From Daedaleopsis sinensis (taxonomy: Eukaryota; Basidiomycota; Agaricomycetes; Polyporales; Polyporaceae): a stretch of 64,000 nucleotides of DNA. Shown here in pieces: positions 46,619-58,200 of the stretch (its first letter is position 1; every line of letters starts with the position of its first letter). Under the pieces are notes generated by a model. The model was not told the DNA's origin. It saw nothing but the letters and a program-made list of their open reading frames with translations, and did no database searches. The stretch covers positions 1,798,001 to 1,862,000 of the forward strand of contig CM066308.1 of NCBI GenBank assembly GCA_033807695.1. The letters run 5' to 3'. The translations under genes were made by a program, and so were the position numbers.

Positions 46619-47248
46619 CGGAGTGGATCGGCTAAGATTGAGGGAGACTGTGGGTCTGTGCAAGGGCCTGGAGGGGCACCGAGGGTGCTGCAAAGACTTT
46701 ATAGGCTGCGAGCGGGCAGAGAAGGCTGGAGAAATTCTCCGAGGACGAGAGAAGCTGCGCGAGCGAGCTCATGCCTTTTCCGGAAGGGCTAGCAACGATT
46801 GGCTGGCGAGCGCGAGGGCAGAAGCGCGGCAACCGCTCCTATTAGCTAGCGAAGGGCGACAGAGGGCGGCGACCATGAACGCGCGGGCGAATGGGCGCGC
46901 AGACGTCGGTGACGAGGTGAAGTTGCGAACGCGGCTGCGGACGCCGTCGGAGAGAGAGGAACGGGGCGCCCGGGTTGCACGCGCGAGGGAGCCTGAGCCG
47001 TGTCGCCCGTATATTCTACACTGCGTTGCACAGTATACAAGCAGACGCATCCTCGACAAGAGGCCGCCGTCGACTGGAGAGCGTGGGGGACGGCGGAGGC
47101 GAGCGAGAGGACGGCGTCGCGCGGCTTGCGCTGGGTCGCGCGCGGCGCACGTGCGAAGGGCACGACGCGAAGGGCTCCGGGACTTCCCGGCGCCTTAAAG
47201 CGACGTGTCTCCCCAAAGTTTCTTGCCAACGTCACTACTCCTCACGCC
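46619..47248. other. Divergent promoter region, very GC-rich
   Basis: A 630-bp spacer between the phosphatase (minus) and VDAC (plus) start codons. Its high GC leaves long open frames on both strands (for example 46605-47198), which have arginine-rich compositions and no motifs, so I take them as spurious. It probably carries both promoters. Confidence 0.55.
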
Positions 47249-48341
47249 ATGTCCCTCCCTCAACCCGTCCCCCCCTCCTGGAAGGTCCGTCGCCATCGTT
47301 TCTTGCCTCATTGTGCGCATATATTCACCCGCCTTCACGCTCCCAGGATCTCGGAAAGTCGTCCAACGACCTCCTGGGCAAGGACTTCCCTCTCAGCGGC
47401 GTCGCTCTCGAGGTCAAGACCGCGACCCCCTCCAACGTCCTCTTCAAGGTCGGCGGCAGCCGCGACACCAAGTCCTCCTTCATTGCGGGCGACATCGAGG
47501 CCAAGTTCTTCAACAAGTACCATGGCTTGACGCTCACCCAGAGCTGGACCACCGCCAACATCCTCAAGACCCAGGTCGAGATTGACAACCAGATCGCCAA
47601 GGGTGTCAAGCTTGAGCTCGCGACCGCCCTCACCCCCGACACCGGTGCCAAGTCTGCGCTGCTCACCACCACCTACAAGCAGCCCGGCCTCCACACCCGT
47701 GCCTTCCTTGATATCTTCAAGGTGCGTCTAATGCGCCTCTGATGACGTGACATGGCGCGCTCACATGATCGGCGCGTTTTCCTGTATCTTCCACACCAAT
47801 CAGGGTCCCACTTTCACGGCCGACACTGTCATCGGGCGTGACGGCTTCCTTGTCGGTGCTGAGGCCTCGTACAACGTGACTGAGGGCAAGATCACCAAGT
47901 ACGCGACCGCAGTCGGCTACAGTGCACCCGAGTACGCCGTTGCCCTCCACGGCCTCGGCAACCTCAGCACCTTCGCCGCGAGCTACTACCACCGTGTGAA
48001 CCCAGACGTCGAGGCTGGTGCCAAAGCCGTCTACGACACCCGCGCGTCCCCCAAGGGCAACGTCGCGCTCGAAGTCGGCGCGAAGGTCTACCTCGACCAG
48101 GCTGCGTTCTTCAAGGCGAAGATCAACAACTCTGGTATCCTCGGTCTCGGTGAGTACCACGCTGTTGACGATTGCGCAATACGGACCCCGTTCTGAAACG
48201 ATGCTTCCAGGCTACACCCAGTCTCTCCGTCCCGGCGTCAAGGCTTCTTTCGGTCTTGCTCTCGACACCCAGAGGCTGAACGACGTCACCTCGGACGCCG
48301 CTGCCCACAAGGTCGGCGCGAGCTTCACCTTCGACGGTTGA
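47249..48341 (+). CDS. POR1: VDAC (mitochondrial outer membrane porin)
   Basis: Four exons (47249-47284, 47347-47721, 47804-48149, 48211-48341) join in phase to 295 residues, the usual porin length. The N-terminus has PPSWKDLGKSSNDLLGKDF, the typical start of fungal VDAC before the first strand. Alternating beta strands follow, and the C-terminus (RPGVKASFGLALDTQRL, then HKVGASFTFDG) matches the last strands of the barrel. It conducts ATP, ADP and small metabolites across the outer membrane. The small first exon and the following intron are typical of fungal porin genes. Confidence 0.95.
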
Positions 48342-49007
48342 AAACACTCTTTGCGATGAGGGAACGATGTTTGGATGTATTCGTAGCTATCATTCCAATA
48401 CATAATGCGCTATGGGGTACGCTACTTTACGTTTTCATGACGAGCTAGAACTGCGCTTCCGATATCATATTTGCAGCGTGTTGAAGCTTTTGAATGGACC
48501 CGGTCGACCCACAAGTACTCGGCGGACAAGCTGTGACTGTTGTGTTCTACGTTCTACCGCGAAGCCCTTAATCCTCGAGCCTTTCATATTAGTCTGGCCT
48601 TCAAGCTCGAGAAGCTTAATTCACAAAGCTTCACTGCTAGCTTGTAAGTATTCATGCACATGTCCTCTGACTTCGGTGTTCTACTGCTGACTCCATTACC
48701 GTAGCTGGGTAGGACGACTAACATTGGGCTGTATGTATGCGTCGCCATTGACGGAGTATGTGTCTGGCTGTGACCCCGAGCCTGCACCACTGTGGCGGCA
48801 AGCTGCTAGCACGATGTGCCTTCAAAAGGACTGTAGTTGGGCCACAGTGCTTACCAAGCGTGAGGCCGGATGTGGAAAGGTGCGGAGCGCATCAGCACTT
48901 CCTGGACTTTGCCTCCGCCCACATCCGTCCTCACGATCTTCGAAACGCAAAACGCATACAATCAAGTTTCTCAACGAATTACCCGCTAATTCATTTCACT
49001 TGTAGAC
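48342..49007. other. Intergenic stretch with an AAGCTT-rich tract
   Basis: No gene. Short AAGCTT/AAGCTC motifs recur around 48485-48640. A TTGTAG acceptor-like site lies just before the start of the next gene. Confidence 0.4.
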
Positions 49008-51366
49008 ATGCCGTTGCCCTCAATACCGGATGGCGCAGGGAACCAATTCCTCGTCGTTCTCAGTCAGGTCTCGGAGACGGACAAGCGCTACGCTACCCGG
49101 GGAACCGGATCAAAAGGCGCGTTCAAGCCTCGGGGCGTCCCAAACGGGTCCTCGGGCGAGCCGGAGAACGATGAGCTGGACGACGACGACGATGAAGCGG
49201 GGGACGAGAGCAAGAAGTCGAAGAAAAAGGCTGGGAAGAAAGCGGAGAAAGTGGACACGAAAGAGAAACTGGAGGAGAAATCGAAAGGGAAGGCCAGAGC
49301 CGACGAAGACGAACGGATCAAACTCGGCGACAACGACGACGACGACGACGACGCGGGCGCGAGACACAGTTCCGAGCAGATACGGCGCAAGATGAAAACA
49401 ATCCCGAAATCCTTCTTCGAACGGCTAATGCAGCAGGCGCGAGAAAATGGGTTATACGAATGCTCAAGACCGCCTTCGCCCGTGAGCAATTTCCTGGAGT
49501 CGGCGTCGCCGCCGCCGCACGCGTACTACCCGCCTCCGCCGGGACCGCCCCCCAACAACTGGATGACACAAGCTGCACCACCCGCATATACCCAACCTCA
49601 GCCTACCGCCGCACCCGCATACAGCCAGCCCCACAACCAGCCGATTCGTCAGGACGACATGAGGAGCATGCTGGCGTGGATGGCGGAGCTCGCGGACAAT
49701 CCGACGGCTGCAGACACACCGAAGGGAAAGGCCGTATCGGGCGCGGTCGTCGACTTCGCGGTGTCAGCGCCCGATATGTTCGACGCGTTCGTGCCGCCGA
49801 CGAGTGGTATCGTCCTCAGCATGATGAAGAACGGTTGGCACGTCCCGCTAACCGCCTTCACCACCGATATGCTTCGGCAGATCGCCGAGCGTGCGACCGG
49901 GATGATTATCAAATCCTATGCTCGCGGAGGGTCACAATACGTCCTCGACACGTCCAGCTTGCCGGACGAGAAGAAGATGGGTCAAGAGGACTGGCATGAG
50001 GCCTGGCGCAACCTCAAGGGGGCCCTTCCCCAGGTATGCGGCCCGGAAGCGGTCCTCGCGTTCAGCAAGCATTACGAACACCTGGGGCAGCTACCATGGT
50101 TCCGAAGCGGCTTCAGCGCGGTACTCGACTTCGACGCGAAGGCGCGACAGACGTGGTTCACGGCGGATCCCGCCAAAAAACCCCACATCAAAGTCGGTTC
50201 GTTGGCGTACCAGCAACAGCTCTCCGCGGCACGTATGAGCGACTTAGAAACTCGCATCAACTCGATATCGGCTCCGCGTTACCATCCGTACGAGAATGAC
50301 CGCGGCGGACGGCGCGGAGGACGCGGATACGAGACCGATTGGGGCGACCAGCGGCGTGGCGGACGTGGATACGAGACCGATTGGGGTGACCAGCGGCGCG
50401 GCGGACGGGACTTTCTAGCGCGGGGGGGCAGCCCGAGCCGTCACGGTCGCGAGAGCGGAACCTCGAAGACGCGAAACTCGTGGAAACCAAGACCTGAAAA
50501 CACGATCGCGTCCCCACATACGCTGGTGGAGGATCGCGCGTTGGAATCGACGAAACCCTCTGCGAGTAAGATCTGTCAGACAGTGTCGCGCACCCAACTA
50601 TCACCGCAACCAAAGCGGCCGCCAGTGACTCTGGAGCACATGCACGCGCTGCGCGCGGGACTTGACCTGACCAACGCCTTTGACGCGGCGGTGTTCGCGA
50701 TAGCCTGCACGGCTTTCTGGGGATGTCGTGAGTCACTGGCTATCACACGCGCGCTGACTCCAGATACTGACTACAGCAGGTCGGCTGGGAGAACTACTCA
50801 TACCGGTGCGCAACAGGTTCGACGCGAAACGTCACGTTGCACGAGCGGCGCAGCCCCAATTCCGGTCCATTCGGGGCGGGTGCAACTACGCTGTGTGGCA
50901 CATTCCGTGGACGAAGTCGACAGAACTCGAAGGCGCAGACGTAATCCTCACAGAGATAGACGACCCGACGGACCCGTGCAAGGCAATGCGTCACCACATA
51001 GCCGCGAGCGCGGACATTCCATCAGCTGCTCCTTTCTTCAGTTTCAAGACAAGCAACGGCGGGTGGGCGCCGATGACGCGAGACTGGTTCTTGGACAGGT
51101 GCAACGAGGTATGGATGTCCGGGGGGCTCGGACAGTCGTCAGGACACTCCTTCCGGATTGGCGGCGCAACAGAACTACTACTGCGAGGAACGCACCCGGA
51201 CGTAGTGGCCACGTTGGGGAGCTGGAGTCCGCGGGCATTCCTGGAGTATTGGCGCAAGATAGAAGGCAGTCTTCCGTTGCCATTCATCTCGGGGACATTT
51301 GACAAGTCTCGGATCACACTAGTAAAGGACACGATGAAGGACTTCAAGAGAAAGTACTGTTTGTAA
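49008..51366 (+). mobile_element. Gag-like/tyrosine recombinase fusion gene
   Basis: Two exons (49008-50727 and 50780-51366, GTGAGT/AGCAG intron) give 768 residues. The N-terminal 520 or so residues are gag-like in style: an acidic-then-lysine-rich tract, a Pro/Tyr-rich region, a helical region, and a 42-bp tandem repeat (about 50319-50402) encoding RGYETDWGDQRRGG twice. The C-terminal part is the catalytic half of a DIRS/Crypton-type tyrosine recombinase: Arg in GCRRLGELL (574 or 575), His696-x2-Arg699 (HSFRIGGAT) and the nucleophile Tyr730 (LEYWRK). I find no reverse transcriptase or RNase H, and the usual core-binding domain before KRPPVTLEHM is missing. All catalytic residues remain. It is best seen as an internally deleted DIRS-like element or a domesticated fusion. 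Confidence 0.75.
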
Positions 51367-54300
51367 TTGACAATGGCATAACATTTCAGATTCGAGACAG
51401 TCGCTTTTGGGTGCAGCGCTGCGCGAGAACCGACACTCCGTTGTGGCTTCGCCGGTCGGTCTCGCAAGACAATCGGGATGGAGCTCGATGCATGTGCAGG
51501 CATGGGTTTCCTACGGAGGACCCGCTCGCGCTTCGTGCTGCAGTCCCAGCTTACAGTGGGGCCTAACGCGCGGGGTCCGGAGGTCGTTCCTCACATCCCT
51601 CGATCCATTGGTCCCAACGCTGGATCAAGGATCCTCTGTCGATCCTCCTTCGATCTCTCCCTTCGTTCCATGTTCCAACTGCCAACGAAGGCCGTGCACA
51701 CCATTATAAGCTTGGCTGGTCGTGTGGAGAGGTTTTGCAGCCAAGTCGCGACCCTGTCCCGGAGGGCCCTCTCGACAGGAGTAATTACGTGTGATGCGAC
51801 GCGTCACATCGCGTCCGCGGTCTTCCGTTTGAGTAAGTATTGCTGAATCTCATGTTCGCAGACCACCGATACCTCCGTCAAGCCGCTTGACGAGCTCTCT
51901 GCCCCTCTCATCCCGATACTTCAATGTGTGCGATTTCCGTGTCGCCGCACAAGACGCAACACTCTACAGTCACTGCAACCGCTCTATGGAGGCTGGATCG
52001 ATCTGGTGTTCCACGGACAGCAACTCGAAGGTTCTCGCCCGTCCTTCGCACACCGTGACGCAGATCTAGCAAGACAGCATGAGAGCCTACTTCAAAGCCT
52101 TCGTGGTACGTACGTCTGCACGCGTCGTAACCACACTCTATGTGCTTGAAGTTACCCAGGGGCCGAACAGCGGAGGGGAAAGAACGACAGTCAGCTACGG
52201 TCCAATTTGACAATGCCCGCGACTTAGGCCTGTAAACTGCCTTCTTTGGAGCACTGACGTCCACGAGACACCACCACAGAGGGACACTACACTACACAAG
52301 AGGCAGACGGCGTATTCGCCGCACATCAGCACGTACGTACGCAGGCGAAGTATCCAGCGTATCGGTGAGTAGATCTAGACCCGCTGCTCGATGTCCAGCT
52401 GCAGACGCATCCGGCTCAACTAGTACTTGCTCTTCTCGCAGCTTCGCGCTCACATCGGTGCATTAGCTCCGGTGTTCGATTACCCCATCTCACGTATCCC
52501 TGCCCGAAATTCCGAGTCGCACCCTCGCGTTCGCACCTTCGCACCTTCGCAGTTCGCAGTTCGCAGGCCGTTCGAGAGCCCGCTCTACAGTGCGTCCGAC
52601 AGCGCCTTCTTGGACGTCGACCTTCTGCCAGTGCGAGAGCCCGGACTCACTGGCAGACTGCGAACTTCGGGGATGGAGGTGCTCGCGGGTACCAACTTGA
52701 AGTACCCAGCAGCTTCGGCCGTGCAGTGACTGCATCCGGCCCTCTGCCATCTGGGCTAGACCGCAGCGGTGGGGTCTTCTTGCGGTCTCGATGAACTGCC
52801 ACACTAGTGCTGTCCTCAGGCTCGTGAGACGAGCCCGGGGGTGCCCCAGCGGGCGGGCGTGTGATGGACTGCTTCGCCGTCTGACCGTCAGGAGATGTCG
52901 ATGGTGAGTCGCACTCGAGTCTTGGATTGAATCTATCTTGCTACTTACTGCTCCGTTAACGTTTTGAACGACCCGCGTCGGATGGCAAGACTCCGGGACC
53001 GAGTCAGACTGCGCAGACATGACGTGCACACGGGATGCACCGACGGCCCGTCGTATAACTTGTACGTACCAGCGCTTGCAGGTGTCTGGTGGCACGACGC
53101 AGTGGCCCTAGGCCTATACTGGTCCACCGAAGAGAGCCTCAGCGAAGCATCTCTCCGAAGTTATGCGTGGCGCTGAATTCGAAGAGGGCACACGGTCTTC
53201 TATTCCGTAGTCGTCCGGATCCCATTGCGCAGGTAAGATTATCTGATGTCGGTTCGGAAAGTTAGATGTCGAAGTTCCGACGCTGCGCACTAGAAGTCGA
53301 CAACTCTCGCTCGCCGGGCAACTCGGATGTACGTTTACTTTCGTGAAGTACGTCCGCATACGTACTCGTCTAGGTTTTCTTTGCTCTGATCATGATGCGT
53401 CATACTCTACCGCAGAGCGGTTCCTGATGATCTACGTAGTTTCGATGCCATCCGCCGGTGGGGCAGTGGGGGACATCCACACTGCGTGAACTTCACGTAC
53501 GTTCAAGCCTGGCAAAGTTGGGGCGGTCGACCGGTCCCGGTCATGCCGTGGTCATGCAACTGCTCACGGTCACAAGCTCAACTCAAGCTCAAGCTTCAAG
53601 CTTCAGCGCTCGGCGCTCAGCTTCAAGGCCGGTCATTTACCTACAAGCTCGCGGCTGCATTCGCCGATCATGGCAATTGAGAGCCTCCATAGGGCCGGGG
53701 AGCAACTCAATGTCATTCCCCGCATGCCTGTCACGATATTATCCGGCGGTCTCGTGCGCAGTCGTGCGCACCTAGACGTACTTACTGAGATCCGGCTGTG
53801 CGCGCGTCCTCCGTCAGATTGAGAACCCTCGACGGGCTGCGACCTATCAAAATATCATGCACAGACACCGGAAGGTGGTCGTGACGTCGTCGACATTGTT
53901 GAGTCCGTCTGCCTCGAGCGAGTCGTGCGCGCCGGCCAATATTGCGCGTGGTTTTATGTATGCGACACGGAGGATTCGCCCGTTCGCGGACATGGTCCCG
54001 GGCGAGGCGCCGAGTGTCGTACACCAAACGTATACGTACACGGTCAATCAATGAGCTCAGCGTTGAGTAATTCGAACGACGTCCGGCGCGGCGTTTATGA
54101 CGTGAATCGTTCTGACTCCTGAGGTGAAGCTATGAAGTCAGCCGCAGTCTGTGGTACTTACGTCTAGTAAGTTCAAGTGGCAGCTGCTACAAAGTATCCA
54201 TCTCAAACAGTTTCAAGCCGCCGGGGCAAAACAAGGGGACCCACGAGATCTGGGCCATGGACGGCGCCTGTCGACCCGATGCGAATCTGGGGCTATGGAT

Positions 54301-55220
54301 CACGTTTTTTCGGCAAGAATTGGGCTAGAAGATTGAGGAATCGCGTTCGAAGTGCAGCAGTCTGTAGAGTATCTGAGACGAACATTTGTGCACAGATGAG
54401 GTGTGTAGAGTATCAGCGCCGAGGTGGATGGGACCGTGACGGGCGCTGAGGTCGACGGGAAGAGCGTGGGAACGACCTGCCGGATGCGGGTGGGGGATTT
54501 TAAATGCCAACTCGCTCATCGATTCGCACACTGGATCAGACTGAGACTCCTGTCTGAGTCTGCGAGCCGGTCCAGCCAGGATTATCACCATGGCCTCCCT
54601 CTGCAGGCCAGAACTTCTTCCGACACGCCCCCAAAAAACTTTGCTTGTTTCCGCTCTCCCCGACGACCACCCTGCACCGTCGACGGCCCGCAAAGAGCAC
54701 AGTCAACTCGCCGAATTTGACCGCTGCGCTCCTCGAGCTGCTACTTACGGCGACGGCGACGGCGACGACGACACGGCTGCGGCTGGGCCTGATCATTCAG
54801 ACAGTGCGTTCGCGCATGGGATTCTTTGGAATCACTTCGGATTCATTCCCTGCGAATCCGGTCTAGACGGCGAAGGATATCAATCGCGGGTGAGTGCCTT
54901 TGTACTTCTCGTCCTCGCCCCCATCCGGTCCCGTTCCTCCCTCGTGGAACACACGAGTCTGCTCTCCAGGCGCGGGCGATGCGTCCGCTCGTCCCCCCAG
55001 CCTTCCTCACCACCCGGGCGTCCCTCGCTCCCTCCACGCGTTCCGCCCATCTCTACGCGTTTAAACGCGTTGCTCAGCTTGCTCACACGTCCTCTCTTTT
55101 CAGTCCCCACTCCCGTCCCTCCGCGACGCCTGGCGAGACCCCCAGCCTGTCTCTCCCGACTGCCACCGTCACCGTCGCTCGCGTACCTCCCCTTCACCCG
55201 ACCCCTTCACGCTCCCGAAC
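51367..55220. other. Long intergenic region and leader of the RA-PH gene
   Basis: No gene supported over nearly 4 kb. Contents include a short direct repeat array (TTCGCACC/TTCGCAG) near 52529-52566 and an AAGCTT-rich tract near 53571-53625. From about 54590 the sequence is CT-rich with an open frame (54590-55420) in a different frame from the downstream gene; this is probably the leader and promoter of that gene. Confidence 0.45.
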
Positions 55221-58200
55221 ATGACCAAGAAACGTCGATCCCTCTCCTCCATCTTCGCCCCTCCATTCATCCCTCAGGCGTTTCCCTCTGCAGTCTCCTC
55301 ATCTGCCTCCACCTCCGTCCTCTCCACCTCACCCTCGACTTCTCCCACTCGCAGCGTTTTCTCGCAGACGACCAGTTACGCCAGCACAACCGACCTCAGC
55401 TCGATCGAGTCCTCGTCTGAATGGCTCTCCTTCTACTCCGGCGCCACATCTCCTCGGTCTGACTTTTCTTCGCTGGGGCTCGTGACTCCCTCGCGCCACT
55501 CTCCTCCTCCGGACCTGCTCGACGAGGACCCGTTTGCGAACCTTTCTCCTGCCCCGTCTGTACGCGCCTCACGCGCGTCGTCGCCCGTGCGCTCCGTCTT
55601 TGACATCTCCGACGACGTCCCGCGTGTACCTCCCACTCCGCTGTCGCCTCTCACCCAGAGTGCTCTCGCGCTCGAACAAGGCGACGACGGTGCGGCACGG
55701 AGAGCGCGCAGCCTCCGTCTGCGCAATGCATCCTCGCTCAAGTCCCTCCGCGAGCTCCCGTCGACCGAGCCGCCGTCTCCGACCGAGTCGGCGCGTCCAC
55801 CTCCGTCGAGAAGGACCAAGTCATCCGGCCCTCCACAGGTGCGCCCCGCACACACGCGTCCCGCGTTCGCGCCGCGGCCATCGCTGCCGTCATTGAATAC
55901 GCTGGCAACTGCGAGCGTACTCGTGCCGCAAGTGAAGGTATGTCACCAGTCAGCGTCAGTTTCAAATCGCGCGCAGTCGGCGCGTTGGAAACGGGAGATC
56001 GCGAACGCAGTGATGCTGACCGTCGCGATGTTTGCAGGTCCGTAGAGGCGGGCCGGGCGCGCAGCTGCCGCTCGAGCCTTGGGAAGACCAGGACTCGGCG
56101 GCGTCGACGGATCTGTCTGGGCCGCCATCGCCGACATACACGAGGATGTTCACGACGTCGCCCAGGACGCGCCGTCGACACGCCCGGCGTCCTACGCTGA
56201 GCATGATCAGGGACTCGCGGATGTATTTCGACGGGGACGGCGAAAGTGCGGAGGACGGTGGGATACCTCCACTGCAGGCGCCCGAGGACATCGCTTCGGG
56301 TTCAGTGGGAGACGCGCGAGGAGAAGGCGCTGCTTCTCGCGGTTCGATTTCATTAGAGCCCGATGGGGAAGGATGCATGGACGACGGGCCCGATGAGGAC
56401 AGTCCGCCGACCCCGCCGCCCAAGTCCCCGTCGCTCGCCTGCCATGCCCGCTCGACGTCCGGGACGTCCACCACGTCCACCGTCCCCTCTCTCTGCCCCT
56501 CCTCCCCGACCTCCTCCTACTCCGCCTCCACAGACCCCGCCTTCCTCCCCCACTCCCCCCCGCGCCTCCCGCGCTCCCACCCCCATGTCCTCCTCGACGC
56601 TGATCACTCTGCACACCCCGCCTACTCGGACTTGTTCGCCCACCACCGGAACACGCAGCACTTTGCGAGCGACCTCCTGGCCTCCCTCGACTACGATTAC
56701 TCCGAGGCGATCACCCACCTAGGCACGCCAGGGCGCACGTCCGCACTCTTCCCGTCCGCAGACTTCGAGCCCGGCTCGTCCGCAGGGACGATCAAGAACG
56801 TCGTCCAGGCGCGTGTGCAGTCACAGGACAGCGACGCAAGTAGCTCCCAGGGGGACTCTATGCACCGCACCTCGTCCGAGTCCTCTCGCGAATCCCAGTG
56901 GACCCCCGCCACCAGCGATGCCCATGCCTATGCCGATGCCCAGTCCGGGCGGCTCTCCCTAGCGGAGCTCCATACCTCGAGCTCCGAGGACCTGTCCGCA
57001 CAAAGCAGCACATGCCCCTCGCCCATCCTATCACGCTCGTCCTCCTCCTCCGCCGTCTCGTCCGAGTACGACTTCGCGGAGGACGAGGACGGGTACGGGT
57101 ACTATTCATACGACGTCGGCCCCTTCCGCGACCCGTTCGGCACCCCGTCGTCCGCGCAGCAGCGGCCCGTCCTCGGCTACGGCATCCCGTGGCCCTCGAC
57201 GCGCCGGGGCTCCGACGGCTCCGGGGGCTCTGGGGGGAGCCTGACGGACGTGCTCAGCGACCTCGAGGACCTCGCCGAGGACCTGACCGAGCGCTTCACG
57301 CTCTCCCAGCGCTCGTCCGATGAACTTGTGCGTCCCCCTTCCTCCTACGAGGCCGGCGACGTGTTTGGTGGCGGCGAGCTCGCTGACGCTCCCGAGGGCG
57401 GTTACAGCTCGACCAGGAGCGGGCGGCCCAGCGGCGGGTCAAGCCACGGTCAACCCGCGGCTGGCGGCTCTTCCAACGGTCGTAGCGGCCGCGCGTACAG
57501 CGCGGGCGGGAACGGGTACGGAGGCTATCGCAGGGGTGGCGCCGACGACGATGAGGATAGCGACGACGAGAGGAGACGGCGTCCGACACGGCTTCCCATA
57601 TCGTCGCACGGAGCGGCGCCCGACTCGGACTCGGAGAGCGAAGGCGGCGAAGACGACAATGACGACGGCGACGCGAAGGTGAAGAACACGCGAACGCGCC
57701 ACGACACGACGCGCCCAGGGATGCGTTCGTCCCCGCCCCCGCCGGCGGACACGACGGACGACGACGTCCCGCTCGCGCAGCAGATCCCAGGCGCGCTGCG
57801 CGCACAGCGGACGATCCGCCGCCAGGTGCGCGACGAGCTCGACCAGAAGCGTGCAGAACGCCGCGCGCAACGTGCGCAGGCGCGGCAGCAGAGCACCGCC
57901 GACGAGCAGCGCCCAACGCGCGCGATGTCGTCTGCGGCCGATACCGCGAAGCCCGCGCTGTCGAGCTCGCCCTCGAAACCCGTCGGACGCCCGCGTACGA
58001 AGACGCTGCCGAGCACCATGAACAGCCCGTTCTCCATCGGGGACCTCACGCAGAAGCTGCTCGGGCTCCAGGCCCCCCCGAGCGCGGGCCCCTCCTCCTC
58101 CTCCCCGTCCCCGCTCGCGCCGATGCCCGTGTCCCCGCTCGCGCCGCGCTCCAAGCGGCCGTCGCTCGATGTCCAGGATTCAGTTTCGGGGGCGCGAGGG

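Noticed and set aside
46605..47198. A 197-codon open frame between the phosphatase and VDAC
   Set aside because: High GC leaves it open by chance; it is arginine-rich, lacks motifs and covers the divergent promoter region.
54590..55420. A 276-codon open frame upstream of the RA-PH gene
   Set aside because: It overlaps the start of the RA-PH gene in another frame, is CT-rich and has no motif; it more likely represents the leader region.
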